Positions 37,301-49,600 of a DNA stretch of 64,000 nt are shown piece by piece. The position numbers and the translations under genes are program-made. The notes under the pieces were generated by a model. That model was not told the DNA's origin. It worked only from the letters and a program-made list of their open reading frames with translations, and did no database searches. Origin of the DNA: Ichthyophonus hoferi. Its lineage: Eukaryota; Opisthokonta; Ichthyosporea; Ichthyophonida; Ichthyophonidae. Position 1 is the first letter of the stretch. Every line of letters starts with the position of its first letter. Location of the stretch: NCBI GenBank assembly GCA_002751075.1, contig NAOQ01000140.1, forward strand, positions 36,792-100,791. The letters run 5' to 3'.

Positions 37301-39814
37301 TGGTGCTTGGCTAATCGACAATACCGGCAGCCAATAGTGCATATATGGGAGAAGGAGCTGCTAAGGGCAGACACCAATCATAAACAGTTAATGATGAACT
37401 TAGCCAATGATATTATTAAGGCTGATCGAACGAGTGCTACACCATCACAGGTATAAGTATAGGTTAGGAATGGGATAGGGGCTATGTGTTATGTGTTAAT
37501 ATATAGGAGCAGACTAGCAAGGGTTGGGGTGTACTTACATATATATATGTATAAGCTTGAAGATGGTATTGTAGGTGATGGTTTTTTTTTTTTTTTTCAT
37601 CTATCCAATATATAATATATTTATACCAAATAGATATAGTTTATAGAAATGCACCATTTTACCTTCATTGGTATTGTTATTATTATATACCATATGTATA
37701 CATACATGTACAGATTCACATACTGGGATATATGCCCAGGTCGCAACATTTTTACATATGTTCATATATATATACTACTTATGCACGTTCACATAAATAC
37801 ACATGAAAACCCACACCCTCATTTCCCAACTAATCTTCTCTTCTCCAAACAGGAATATGCATTAGCCTTCTGGCCAGTCTTTCCCCGTGCTCTACGTCAC
37901 AGTATCAAACATAGTCTAAAGGGATCTGAGGGGGGTCAAACCAAAAAACGAATTTTACAAGCATTTGAAGCTACATTTGAAGTACGTAAATATCTATTAC
38001 CCGAAATTCCACGAGAAACTAGCCTAGCCCCGCTGTGGCGTGCCGTAGAAGAAGCTGCCATGCGCAATAGTCAGTTGCCCCTGCCTGAGGCCTTTACTAC
38101 CCAGTTACTTAGTCAGCCCGTCAATACTAATGCAAGTACAAGTGCAAATAGTGATTCCAGTCCAGAGCCCCCTCCCTTGGTATCCCCAGACTCTCATAAG
38201 CCCCCACGGGACAGTGAAATTTCACATAGTTCACACACGGATTTATCAGACCCATCAGACCTATCTGGACTTATTAAAAAAGGGACGGGATTGGTGGATA
38301 GTGAGAGTAAAAGATGTGCATATACTCCACCTACGCCGAGTGAAAGCGATACACACACTAGTGAAATTCATAATAATAGACACCTCTACCGTATTACCAA
38401 TCAAAAAAGAAATAATTGTAATAGACATGAGAGGAAGGAGGTCCGGGATGGTAAATTAGTTGAAAATTCAACCCGACAGGATAGAGAGACAGGTGAAAGT
38501 AGTAGTAGTATAAAGGAAAGAGAGAGAGGAGAGAGAAAGGAGAGAGTACATATGGGGGAAAAAGAGGAACCCAGATCAAGACATGAGCGGAGGCCACTGA
38601 GGGACAGGAGTCAGGATAACAATAACAATAACACTGATAGAGATCGAGATAGAGATACAGTAAAGAAGGAGAAGGAAAAAGTTCGTGGCGGGAGTGAAAT
38701 GAAGAGAGAGAGAAGAGATTGGGATCGGCACAGGGACAGTGTGTGTGGTAGGATGACAGAGGGAGCTAGAAGAGATGAGGAAAGAGAGAGAGAGAGAGAC
38801 TTGAAGAGAAATAAAGATAGAGAGAGGGTTAGGGAGCGGGAGAGGGAACATGATGTTGTTAGGGAGAGAGAAAAAGAAAGGCAACAGGAAAGAGAGATAG
38901 AAAGGGAAAGGGCCAAAAAGCATGAGAGAGAAAAAGAAATTTTAAGAGAGAAAAACAGAGAGAGACAACGATTGAGAAGGAGAGAACTGGAGTGGGAGAG
39001 AGAGATGGAGAGGGAGCGTAAAAGAGAAAGGCGATTGGCTGATCGGTTGTCACGGACCAAACAAAACGATTTGGATTTGAATCGGAAACACTCACAATCT
39101 TCTTCTGTCTCTATCTCTCGTACTAAAACATGTTTGGAAGAAATGCGTTTGACTTCCAAAGAGACACAGAGAGAGAGAGAGAGGCAAAGTGATGGGGAAG
39201 ACAGGGACAGTAGAGAAAGTAAGCAGAAATATGGTGAGGGGGCAAGTGTACATGGTAAAGATAAAGATAAAGAAAATGGGCGTAGTGTACAGGGTGTGGA
39301 GTGCAGTGAGTCGGTTTCACCTATGGTTGTTAATGCGGATCAGGACAAGAGTGATATTGAAAAGAAAGAGATAGAGAGAGATAGGAAGTTGGCGCAGGAA
39401 TGGGCATTACAACGAGCAAAGCAGTGGGATGGATTAAGGGATAGGGAGAGAGGGGAAAGAGGGAAGGATTGTAATAGAGATAGAGATAGTGAGAAAATTG
39501 GTAGGAGAGGGAGAAAATCAGAGAGGAAAGGAGAAAGAGAAAAGGTAGGTAGCGGTGATAATGAGCGAGGTAGGACGTATGATGAAAAGAAGAGGAAAGA
39601 TAGAGAGTGCAGCGGGGGAGGCAAAGAGGATTGCTGTATCGATAACAGTGAAAAAAATGAAGGTTTAGAATGTGAAGATGACAGAGAGAAGCCTGATGAG
39701 AATAATGGGAATGATGATGGAGAGAAAGAGAACAGAACAGATGTTATATTACATAAAGATGTTAATATAAGTTGCAGTAAAAATATTGATAAGGGTATTG
39801 ATAATGGATGCTGA
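34366..39814 (+). CDS. FCP1/NIF-like (catalytic signature lost) + CID + Arg/Glu/Asp-rich protein (931 aa)
   Basis: Exons 34366-34530, 35953-36312, 37142-37450 and 37853-39814 join in phase 0. Residues 14-190 follow the FCP1/SCP (NIF) fold: ILILIDVVGVL where phosphatases have LxLDLDETL, then YVYDRPGMKEVVEVLSRHYTIGVWST, DARMCM, ILIIDSTTYRTV and NLPG. The first Asp is kept but the second Asp and the Thr of DxDxT are Val, and IIDD is IIDS, so it is probably a pseudophosphatase. Residues about 200-325 resemble a CTD-interacting domain (CID/RPR): YQVWKNISRDFSNM, ANRQYRQPIVHIWEKEL, LMMNLANDIIKAD, then FWPVFPRAL and ILQAFEATFEVRKYL. Residues about 475-890 are Arg/Glu/Asp/Lys-rich with RE and RD dipeptides, as in splicing-linked proteins. 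A nuclear role on RNA polymerase II is inferred. The tail is encoded by one purine-rich exon. Intron 1 is mostly satellite DNA. Confidence 0.75.
35041..35905 (+). repeat. 31-bp satellite array in an intron, about 27 units
   Basis: The unit reads atactacataccatacaa, then tataatgcattat. Units alternate between a tactac and a taccac form over much of the array, which gives a 62-bp two-unit period. It fills most of intron 1 of the FCP1-like/CID gene and ends about 50 bases before the exon 2 acceptor. Purity is moderate, with point changes in most units. Confidence 0.9.
36985..37170 (+). repeat. Exon echo before exon 3 of the FCP1-like/CID gene
   Basis: Sequence at 36975-37028 (ccaatcaaatctcag, then a gatatgctgcac block, then cttaaaggctatttaaa) is a diverged copy of 37126-37180, which holds the real acceptor and exon 3 start. 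The acceptor-like AG positions are 152 bp apart. A weaker third copy of the gatatgctgca part lies at 36678. Confidence 0.7.
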
Positions 39815-40008
39815 CAGGAGGAAATAGACCAATCAGACTCTTGCTGCATTTAGGGAGAACGAATAAGAAACTAGAGGAATAGAGACGATAATTACTTTTG
39901 TTTTGCTCATTAGTACTATCGTTTATTGATGGTTTAGAATTATGTAGTAACAAGAGACTGGTTTTGGGAATGTTTGTATGGGTGGATAGAATATACACAC
40001 ATACTTGC

Positions 40009-40044
<36 letters not shown>

Positions 40045-40645
40045 CCACAGATCTATATGTCTATGAAGTTATGCATATATACGTATACATTAGATTTATT
40101 CACATATTTGTTCTCATATCTTGTACACATGCATCCATACATATATACATACATACATCTATCCATACATACGTACATACATAGAATATGTTGTAAATCT
40201 TATTTATTTAGGTAGAGATATTTTATACACCTAACTCATAATATGATAGGGCAATGAAACTACACGCCACATACATCCATACATGCACCAACACTCGGAT
40301 TTACATGTACTCACACATATAGATTTGCCAATAACACATCTACAGGGAATTTCACTAACTGTTGAGTGTAAAGCAACGAAAATTTTGTATTGTAAAAGTC
40401 ATATCTTTTATTGGCAATAAAGAATGTATGGTCCTGGATAATGCCTTACTTTAAGATTGAAATGCATGCATTGGTATATTATTATTGTTGTTTTTATTGT
40501 TTGTTTTAATCATCTGAACTTTTCATTAGAGGAATTTACTTATCCATGTTAATGAAAACCATTATTTATTAGAATACATTCAATATAATAACAATAGTAA
40601 TAATAATAACAATAATAAACACAATCATGATCATAATAACCATAC
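39815..40645. other. 3' flank of the FCP1-like/CID gene
   Basis: The flank contains (TA)n at 40010-40040, catac/atac simple repeats and an AATAAA at 40416-40421 about 600 bases past the stop, which may be the polyadenylation signal. No gene is seen. At its right end it runs into the truncated edge of the reductase pseudogene. Confidence 0.5.
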
Positions 40646-43127
40646 CTAGAACAAATGGGGAGGCAGTGTGCAACACATAGTCACACCCTTCCACCACTTG
40701 AGTCCAACTTGATTTATCAGAAAGGTCAGCTTCCACCAGGTCAAGTTTCTGATGTGTAGATAGGGCAAGGTCACGTAGTGGGGCCACTTTGAAGTATAGA
40801 GAGAAGGAAAGAAGGAAAAACGGGAAGGTGGGTATATAGGTAGAGGGATATGATGGGATTAGATACCTTCAGAGAGAGGGCTAAATGGGAAAGGTAAATG
40901 AAACGTATGAAATGCATATGCTTATGTGCAATAGAAAGCAATGTTATACTAAGCACGGTAGTATGATAATACGATAATGCAATCTTAAAACAGTAACAAC
41001 AACCACAATAATAATAATAGTAACTAAGGAGAAATAGGGAGAGGTATATACGTTAAGTGTGTAATTGGAGATGAAAACCAAGAGGATTTGGCTTATTTTT
41101 TATTATTAATAAAAAGAGAGAAGTAGAGTAAACAAAATTCAATTATTTATGAAAAGGAAGTGCCAAGGTAAAATACTAGGCAATTTAAGCATTTCTGCTA
41201 CAACATAATCTAGCTAAATATCAATACTTAGGATTAATGCCGAACAGGCTTGGTATCATTTCAAATTTTACAAACTATGAATACTATTCCATAATTGACC
41301 TTTCCTATCATATAACTATATAAATGAAAGAGAAAAATAATGTATTAAAATTAATAAATGATAATAAGTCAGAAGAAAGGAAGGGAGGAAGGGAGGAAAG
41401 GAAAATCAATCAAAGAGAGGTATAGAACTTGATAGACCAAGAAATGTTTGCTTAATGTAGATGGGTTTTTATATAGCTATAGTAATTTATTATGGTTAGC
41501 AATTACTTTTGCATATGGAGAACCTTTCTCTGGTTGTATTCAGCAATGTATACATATATAAGATAATACAATACTATGCAATCCTATCAACTAGCTACTA
41601 ATATATATATATCATAATATATTGCATTTTCAATCTGTTGGGAATAATAAGTAGAGACGGGAGCGTCCCTGAGATCTATATGCTTTTAAAAGGAGAGAGA
41701 AAACCAAACTAAAGTGCATTTAAACTTTTCTCTTTGCATACACAGAGTACAGATATGCTAAGACATATTTTTATTACTAAACAAGTCAGTAGGACTTGTC
41801 ATAGACAGGATGCCTAAGCAATGTACTATCTGCACCCAAAACATGAAATGGCCTACTATAAATTTGCAGAATCTCTACCATTGGTTGGTTCATTTTTTAT
41901 GGAGACCCTTGAACTGTCATTTAACACCAATAGATTGTCCCAGTTATTTTCCCAGGCTACATGTGCTATAATAATTGCTAATAATACTAAATATTTGTAG
42001 CTATATAAACAAAGATCTAAATTAATTAAATATTCCTATTTTAGCACAATCCCATATAATATGTGTTAAAAAGACATATTTATTTGATTTGGATATATCT
42101 TTATACAGTAATAATCATAATCATTTAATAATATATTATTAGCAATTGCTATTGTAGATGTAGTATGACTATATGTAATGTGAATATAGATCACGGTGAA
42201 CAAACCTATCTTTATTTATTTCCGTCCTAGATAAATTTGCGATTGGGGGTGAAACCAGTTGTTAGTATATTTATCTTTAATATAAGTACAGGAGAAAGAT
42301 ATAGTAAGTAAAAGAAAAAATAAATTAATATGATGGAAGATCTCGCGCTTCAATAATAAAAATGTTTACTCATGGTTGCTTGGAGACGATTTCACCAGAT
42401 TAAACCATGTACAAGAATAAACAATTAATACGTTTTGGGCTTAAAACCATTTAACAACATTGAAGGCAGTGGATCAGGGAGGCACAGAGGCAAGCATAAT
42501 TACTACACGTCATTACAAAAGTGCTCATCTACAATACATGACCTTGGTCTAATAGGGTCAAGCACCCAAAGATCTACCTAATTGACGTAGATACATAATA
42601 TAAACACTAGATCTTTTAAATGTTGTTATAAATATTATAGATCTACTCGGTATTACTCATAACGTTTGTGCTTAATAACCTATACCTATTTACCTTCAAC
42701 AAATATTAAGGAACATAGTTACATATATTAAATATATAAAATGCTGTATTATAATCTATTATAATATATACACGTAGATCTATAAAAATATTCAGACGCA
42801 AACCATGGCCTGATAATAATGCATCGTTTTACTTACATATGCAAGACATTACTTTCATCAGTACACGTGAAAAAGTAGTAAGAATTAAATACAACTGAAT
42901 GCATATATTTGTCTAATATAAACATGTACTAACATGCGAACATGCAATTACAAAAATATGAATAACCAAGAGTCAAGGCTTGCCCTCTTCTCATTTTCTC
43001 CTGTTAGACTTCGGACGGTACCTCTAATCTGATACTTATCAGATTTTAATAGTTATATTATAATACGTCAAGTGATACAATCAGACGAGCCCGCTACCAA
43101 AACAATTGGTTTAGAGGAATCATCCAT
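40646..43127 (-). pseudogene. Reductase pseudogene (copy of exons 1 and 2 of the gene at 46659)
   Basis: On the minus strand 43127-42984 matches exon 1 of the reductase (SSKPIVLVAGSSD, then KYQIRGTVRSLTGENEKR). It has two in-frame stops within it and a GC in place of the GT donor. 40786-40646 matches exon 2 (PLRDLALSTHQKLDLVEADL and GCDYVLHTASPFVLG) and is fully open, with a good donor; its acceptor has lost one base beside the AG. Intron sequence is also shared: 41030-41340 reversed matches 47345-47640, and 42900-42960 reversed matches the start of intron 1. Exons 3-6 are missing, since the copy ends within intron 2. The intron is 2.2 kb against 0.84 kb in the parent, mostly from LTR-like insertions. 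The pseudogene and the parent gene lie head to head. Confidence 0.9.
41636..42240 (+). mobile_element. LTR-like fossils in the pseudogene intron
   Basis: 41636-42050 starts TGTTGGGAATAATAAGTAGA, contains gacgggagcgtccctgag and ends near aattaattaaatattcct, matching the element at 16262-16473 on the opposite strand. Immediately after it, 42065-42240 carries the same family in the other orientation (tatttgatttggatatatct, then tatttatttccgtcct). There is no internal coding region, so these are solo or partial LTR-like fossils inserted after the pseudogene copy formed. Confidence 0.45.
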
Positions 43128-43144
43128 GTTTAGTAGAGCTTGCA

Positions 43145-43222
43145 CAGCAATAACAATAACAATAACAATAGCAATAACAATAACAATAACAATAACAATA
43201 ACAATAACAATAACAATAACAA
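43145..43222 (+). repeat. (AATAAC)n microsatellite
   Basis: About 13 units of aataac lie directly upstream of the pseudogene exon 1. The parent gene has a short ttgttattgtttt in the corresponding place, so the array probably expanded from it. Open frames through it are artefacts. Confidence 0.9.
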
Positions 43223-44159
43223 AAATATTAATAATACTAGCAATAGTATTGGTTTATTTACATGTATATATAGTTCATGGCCAATCCACCGTGATTCTTC
43301 TCACGTGCTATTGGTCATTGGTTGAAATATTTATCCAACAATATAGCGTTAAACCCTACTATACTTAATTATTTCTCGCATTAGGCAGTTGAAGTCTCTT
43401 CAATAAAGTGCTACATTGTGCGTTCCTATTCAAATTAAAAACTATAATGTGAATTGATTCATAAATATAAGGTTAACCCCTCTTTATTAAAGAGGTTAAA
43501 GGTCATAAGTGTATAGAAATGAAACAGTCCTGAGATGGGGTTGTTCAATTATCTATATACCAACTTAGCAGCTAGTGCTAGAATCCAATATTAATCCTAT
43601 TAGGGTGGGTAATTGGTAATTGGAGGCATTTAAATTGTGCTAAATACCAGCAAAAACGTTTAACTCTTAAACTTAAACTAAAATATGATTATCCTGATTG
43701 GTTCTAAACTAATACATGACCACTGAGATTGGTTCTTATATCTCGTGTGAAGTTTTTGTCAGCTTTTTCAGCTAATCGGAAACGGTTAACTGGAGCTCTG
43801 CTCGATGATGGTGCGATTGTAGCAGATATTGGTATTGCATTGAAGTTTCAATAGTTTTTATTAATAAATTTATAAATAGAATAATGTGCTAACTTACAGT
43901 AATTGTTTTGATATATACATAGTTTCATTTGCTTTATTACTCATCAATTACATATTTGTTTTTATATAAATGCACTGATACTAATAATACATATGTTGAC
44001 CTGTGATTACATTCTTTTATATATTATATTTGCGATCTCGGGCAATCTTGAAACATAGTGGTCCCCACAGCAATTAAGATTATATATAATAATTCCATAT
44101 TTGAGAGGTAATTCAGAGATTTTCTTATGTTGATTTTAATCTAAACACTATATAAAATT

Positions 44160-44480
44160 CTGTGGGAGTTATGTTGACTTGTCCACAGTTCCTCAGAATC
44201 TCCAATTAATTATCGTAATTTATCGTTCATATGCTGGCGTTAGCAATAGTTAATTGGTTTGATCTAATTCTATAGATACTGGTTCTTATCTCTAGATGTC
44301 TATTACTGAAGAATGAATTTCTACTTTAGGTTGTTTAGGTGCGACCGTGCTTATGACACAGTGTGTACGATCAGTAAGAGGTGCTATATTACTATGTAGA
44401 TGATAACTATTGTCACTATTTAATATGACTATGCAGTTCACTTACTTCTGAATGGATTAGAGATTTGAACACTGATTATC
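44160..44480 (-). mobile_element. Decayed retroelement-like repeat (family B)
   Basis: The order gacttgtccacag, gatctccaatt-like, aggtgctatattactatgta, gatgataactattgtcact, atttaatat-gactatgcagttc, cttctgaa is shared with 48435-48660 and 52490-52790. It is a fragment and looks broken and old. Confidence 0.5.
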
Positions 44481-45721
44481 GTGTATGAGTGTTAACGATG
44501 GATTAGACATTACAATAACAATGTGGTAGCATTGTGCTGCTATAGAAACTGGTCAGTTTCATTTCTGAAGTCATTGTAAGTTATTTGATTGATGTAAAAA
44601 CAAAACAGAAATTGATATAACTATATAAACAAAGGGTGAGGTCTTTGGGTTTTATTTAGTCTACACAGCCGAACAAATAGAACAATTCCTATGCTATAGA
44701 TTGTCTGCTAACCTGGGCATTGTAAATGTAACACTTTAATTAACATACTTTAATACCGTAGGTAACATATATTTATATTAAGGCCATGTATGGTCATTTT
44801 TAAAATATTTATGTAATACAATAACTTACGATACACTATAGTAACATACAGCATATTGTGATTGTTGGTATCGACTCATTGTGGAGAGTAATATACGAAT
44901 GTAATCTATAAAGTATAATTCATAATAAAATTAAGAAGAATGAATCATATATTGCCATAAAGTAAACAGCATAATCTTTTTAATTATGATTATGTATGCT
45001 ATAATTACATTACGACTAATGACGTGATAAGCGCTAAAACATTTAGCACCAATTGAAGGCTTGTCTCAGTATGATATCTTTGAGTTGCAATTATTACAAT
45101 AAAGTAATATATAATTATACTACTGTACAGTTTAAAAATTAATTAGAAAATGTTTATGAAAGTCTGGCAGTTATGCTCAAAAATAATGAAAAAGATCGAA
45201 ATGCAGGAATTTTCCTTTTTTTGCTCCGCCAAAACTATGCAAAATTCACGCAAGAATTCAATTTCTTAAAAAAATGTTCTCTTGTCGCATTAGTATTCTA
45301 CCACTGTTTATTGCTAGGGCGTATATAAAGTAATTGAAAGCTTTGGCCTCATTGCTATAAAAAGTTTGTAGGAACCAACATCTTTACAACACTTTGAATA
45401 GATATTTTTTATTATTATTGTTATGATATGATATTCGTTTAATTATTACACCGAAGTGTGTTCCAAAACTAATCTGATACACAATTGTGAGCAATCTACG
45501 TTGTTATTGGGTAATAATATAGCTTAGCGGCAAATAGTTGATAAATCACTATTTTTAGTATTTCCATGTTTAGTTCTCCAGAGGGCAACATAGAACTAGG
45601 ATAGGAGATAGAAAAACCTTCATATATTTTGTATGGTATTTATATGCCCTATTTATGATCACCCAAAAACCTTATCTTACACAATTACATATACTTATTT
45701 TTTTTATAAAAAAAAATAAGA

Positions 45722-46322
45722 TAAAGGTAATAAAAATATAATATGGTATAGTATAATTAAATATAATATAATATAATATAGTATAATATAATTAAATATA
45801 ATATAATATAATATAATATAATATAATATAATATAATATAATATAATATAATATAATATAATATAATATAATNNNNNNNNNNNNNNNNNNNNNNNNNNNN
45901 NNNNNNNNNNNNNNNNNNNNNNNNNNNNNNNNNNNNNNNNNNNNNNNNNNNNNNNNNNNNNNNNNNNNNNNNNNNNNNNNNNNNNNNNNNNNNNNNNNNN
46001 NNNNNNNNNNNNNNNNNNNNNNNNNNNNNNNNNNNNNNNNNNNNNNNNNNNNNNNNNNNNNNNNNNNNNNNNNNNNNNNNNNNNNNNNNNNNNNNNNNNN
46101 NNNNNNNNNNNNNNNNNNNNNNNNNNNNNNNNNNNNNNNNNNNNNNNNNNNNNNNNNNNNNNNNNNNNNNNNNNNNNNNNNNNNNNNNNNNNNNNNNNNN
46201 NNNNNNNNNNNNNNNNNNNNNNNNNNNNNNNNNNNNATATAATATAATATAATATAATATAATATAGTATAATATAATTAAATATAATATAATATAATAT
46301 AATATAATATAATATAATATAC
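45722..46322. repeat. (AATAT)n array containing an N gap
   Basis: A pentanucleotide ataat repeat runs on both sides of 364 N (45873-46236). The irregular segment atagtataatataattaaat appears on each side of the gap (about 45777-45798 and 46264-46284). This suggests the flanks are the same locus or a collapsed array, so the true array length is unknown. Confidence 0.85.
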
Positions 46323-46658
46323 AGTATTATAGTATTATATTATATTAAAAATCCAATTTCATAACCAAAATCGATGTCGTCAAAAGAGCTGAACTGCAGT
46401 TTTATCCATTTAACAACATGTATGCACCAATGAAATCGTTTACAAACCAAGGACCAATAACAAGCGGGAGTATGAGTATGACCAAGAGCAAATGGGTATA
46501 TTTATCTTTTAGCTTCCAGCCAACATTCCACTAATCACAACATTTATTAATACGTTATCTATAATTCTTTCTGCTTCTAGTGGTTTATCTTTGAATGTTA
46601 TTATTTTTGATGTGCTTTGTTTGTTATTGTTTTAACTACTGAGTTAGTTGTGTGGTAG

Positions 46659-49600
46659 ATGTCCGTCGACTCTAGCAAAATGAATTCTTCTAAGCCGGTT
46701 GTCTTGGTAACAGGCGCGTCTGGTTTTATCGCCTGCCATATTGTGAAACAACTGTTGGAATCTAAAAAGTATCAGGTTAGAGGTACCGTGAGAGGCCTGA
46801 CTGAAGCGAACGAGAAGAGGGTAAGCCTTAACTCTTTGTTATTCACGTTTTTGTGTTTGCAAGTTTACATGTTTGTGCATATTTGTGAGGGTTAGCAGTA
46901 TTTATTCGTTATTCTTTTCAGTATGTACTAATGAAAGGAAATTTTTGGATAAATAGGATAAAACTGTGGGTTTTTATACGTTTTCAAGCTTGTTAGTCCA
47001 AAAACTAACATTTTATCTAGAATTAATTTCTGAAGTATTACCATAAATAATAAAGCATTATGAGCTTTGTGTTCTCATATTCTCATTCATTTTTTAGCAT
47101 CTTTATCCTATTAGTTTATGGAAATATTTATTTTTTATTTTCTTATTTTAAGACGAACTGTTTTTGAATATTTCAACTGTTGTCACAAAATTAGTTCTTT
47201 CATTTATATTCTATTAATTGTTTACTATTGTACATAGGCTGTTTTGATAAGCCTCAGAACAACCAAGAGTGATCATATTGGGGAATGCAATCTTCCATCT
47301 CACTTATTGTTATTTATTTATTTTAAGATATTATTTTTCTCTTTTATTTATTTAGATATATGATAGGAAAGGTCGATTCTGGAATAGTATTCAGAGTTGG
47401 TAAAATATTAAATGGTACAACGCCTGTTCCGTATTAGTAATAGGTACGGTTGACATTTAGCTAGATTATATTGAAGCAGGTTTTGAATCGCCTAGTATTT
47501 CACCTGATCACCTTCTTTTCATAGATAGTTGAAACCGTTTACTCCATTTCTCTCTTTTTATAATAATAAAAGCAAATAAGCCAAAGCCACCTGATTTCAT
47601 CTTCAACTACACACTTATCTACATATGTCTTTCTTCTTTTCTTCTCTCGACACCTCAAGGTGGCCCCTCTACGTGACCTTGCCCTATCTACTGGTCAGGA
47701 GCTTAACCTGGTGGAAGCTGACCTTCTAAATGAATCAAGTTGGACTAAAGCGGTGGAGGGGTGTGACTATGTGCTGCACACTGCCTCCCCATTTGTTCTA
47801 GGTATAGTTATTATGATCATGATTGTGTTTATTATTCTTTTTTTTATTGTTATTGTTATTTGTTATCATATTTATTGTTGATATTATTATTAGTAATACT
47901 GTGCTAATTTTTATTGTTTTTATTATTATTATGTTATCCCCAGTTTTCTACTTAATACCAATCATCGAACATCCTCATACCAATCTTACCACAATCGGTA
48001 GTGGCTTTGAACCAGTTATTGCCTATGATTAATCTTATTCATATTGTATATACTAGCTCCCTTTCTATTAAGATAGTATGATTGTTGTTCGTTCATGCTT
48101 AATTTATGGATTTCATTGGTCAGTACATTTTTAATTTACCCTTTAACTAAACAAAATCAAGTAAAGAATTCCATTTGTGAGTTTTAGCATATATAGTTAT
48201 GTAGTTATTATAATTCTTGGGTCAGAAGTTTAGTCTGATATAGATAGAGATCAATGGTGGTCAGGCAGAAATGAACAGGCTTCATACCACACAACTACAA
48301 CGACAACCATAACCATATATATAGCGTGATAGGCTTTGCCTGCTCGCTAGCCAGAATCTATAGTTACAGTTACTCCTTAATTCCTACTCATACACAGGTT
48401 ACTAGCAATGTAATAGAGTAATTTAATATGCATACTTGCTATACTGACTGTCTAGGTAACCGTCTGTAGTAAATATACCTCTATTCTAATTCAGAGGGAA
48501 TTGATTCTTTGATTTGCTCAGGTGTTAATTTAGATATTGTACAATGAGACCGATCGATAGGGGGTGCTATATTACTATCTAAATAATAATTATTAACACT
48601 ATTTAATGTTAGTAGACAGTTCTCTGACTTCTGAACGAGCGAGAGTACTTGTTACTTACAATACCTATGTATGTATATATGTGTGCGTTTGCTAATTTGT
48701 TTTTTTAAAAACATTTACTTTAGTGTCTAATGCGGACGAGGACAAAGTGGTTAAGCCTGCTGTAGAGGGAACACTTAACGTCCTGAAGGCTGTGGCTGCC
48801 CCCGGGTCAAAGGTATATATGTTAGGTCTGTGTAGGCTTGTCTGTCCTGGTGCAAGTATGTACTCTCTATTATATAGATAGAGATGTAGGTATAGTTACA
48901 ATATATTGTCTTAGATTTGGGTGGTTTCTTAATGATTAATGGTTAGGTCTATGCTCCGTACTTTATTTATGCTAGAGGGAGTGTTTATTGGAGTGAGCGA
49001 GGTAAATTGGTCTTAAAAAGAGTACATTTCATTGACTGTCAATAAAACGGGTGAAAATGTATTGGTGTATATTAAATTTAAAGGATAGTGGGCACGGATA
49101 TTTAAATGGGAAAAATATGTGGTATAAAATTAATATATCAAGCCAAAGACGAAATAGGAGACATTCTTATGGGATATAGTACAGTGGGGTGAGATTGAGG
49201 CCTGTTTACCTGTAGGCGTATAACTTATAGTGGTGTTATGTCTACATAGTTTCATATAGTTTTATTTACACTAGTTGGCTTACAATTTAACTATGTGCAT
49301 TTATGTACCTGTATGTATATAGTTAGGATGCCAAGTATTGATTTATCTATCTGCCGCTATCCACGTAAATTGGTTTCTATCTATTATCAACCTCTTTACA
49401 CATTGAGAAATGTTTCTTTCTGACCAGATGGTAGTCCCCATAACTATCTATTGACCAACTATCAAGCGTTATTGTTGCTCTTTCCTTTCTTATCTTGTCA
49501 TGCCTATCCCTCTATCCTTAATCATTTATAAAGTTGCTGTGAGATTGGATGCCAGAGCACCATATTTAACTATGCAAGGGAATAAAACTAAAACAAAATA

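Larger units (their letters stand above)
43128..46658. other. Spacer between the two head-to-head reductase copies
   Basis: No gene is seen. The spacer holds the aataac array, repeat fragments (44160-44480 and 45380-45560), a 13-bp-arm palindrome near 45694-45720 (cttatttttttt with its complement) and the second N gap in an aatat repeat. The region just upstream of 46659 should contain the reductase promoter, but no TATA box can be told from the AT-rich background. Confidence 0.5.

Noticed and set aside
38394-39849. Several long minus-strand frames opposite the RE/RD-rich exon
   Set aside because: They mirror the purine-rich coding strand as Ser/Leu/Phe/Pro and are shadows of the real exon.
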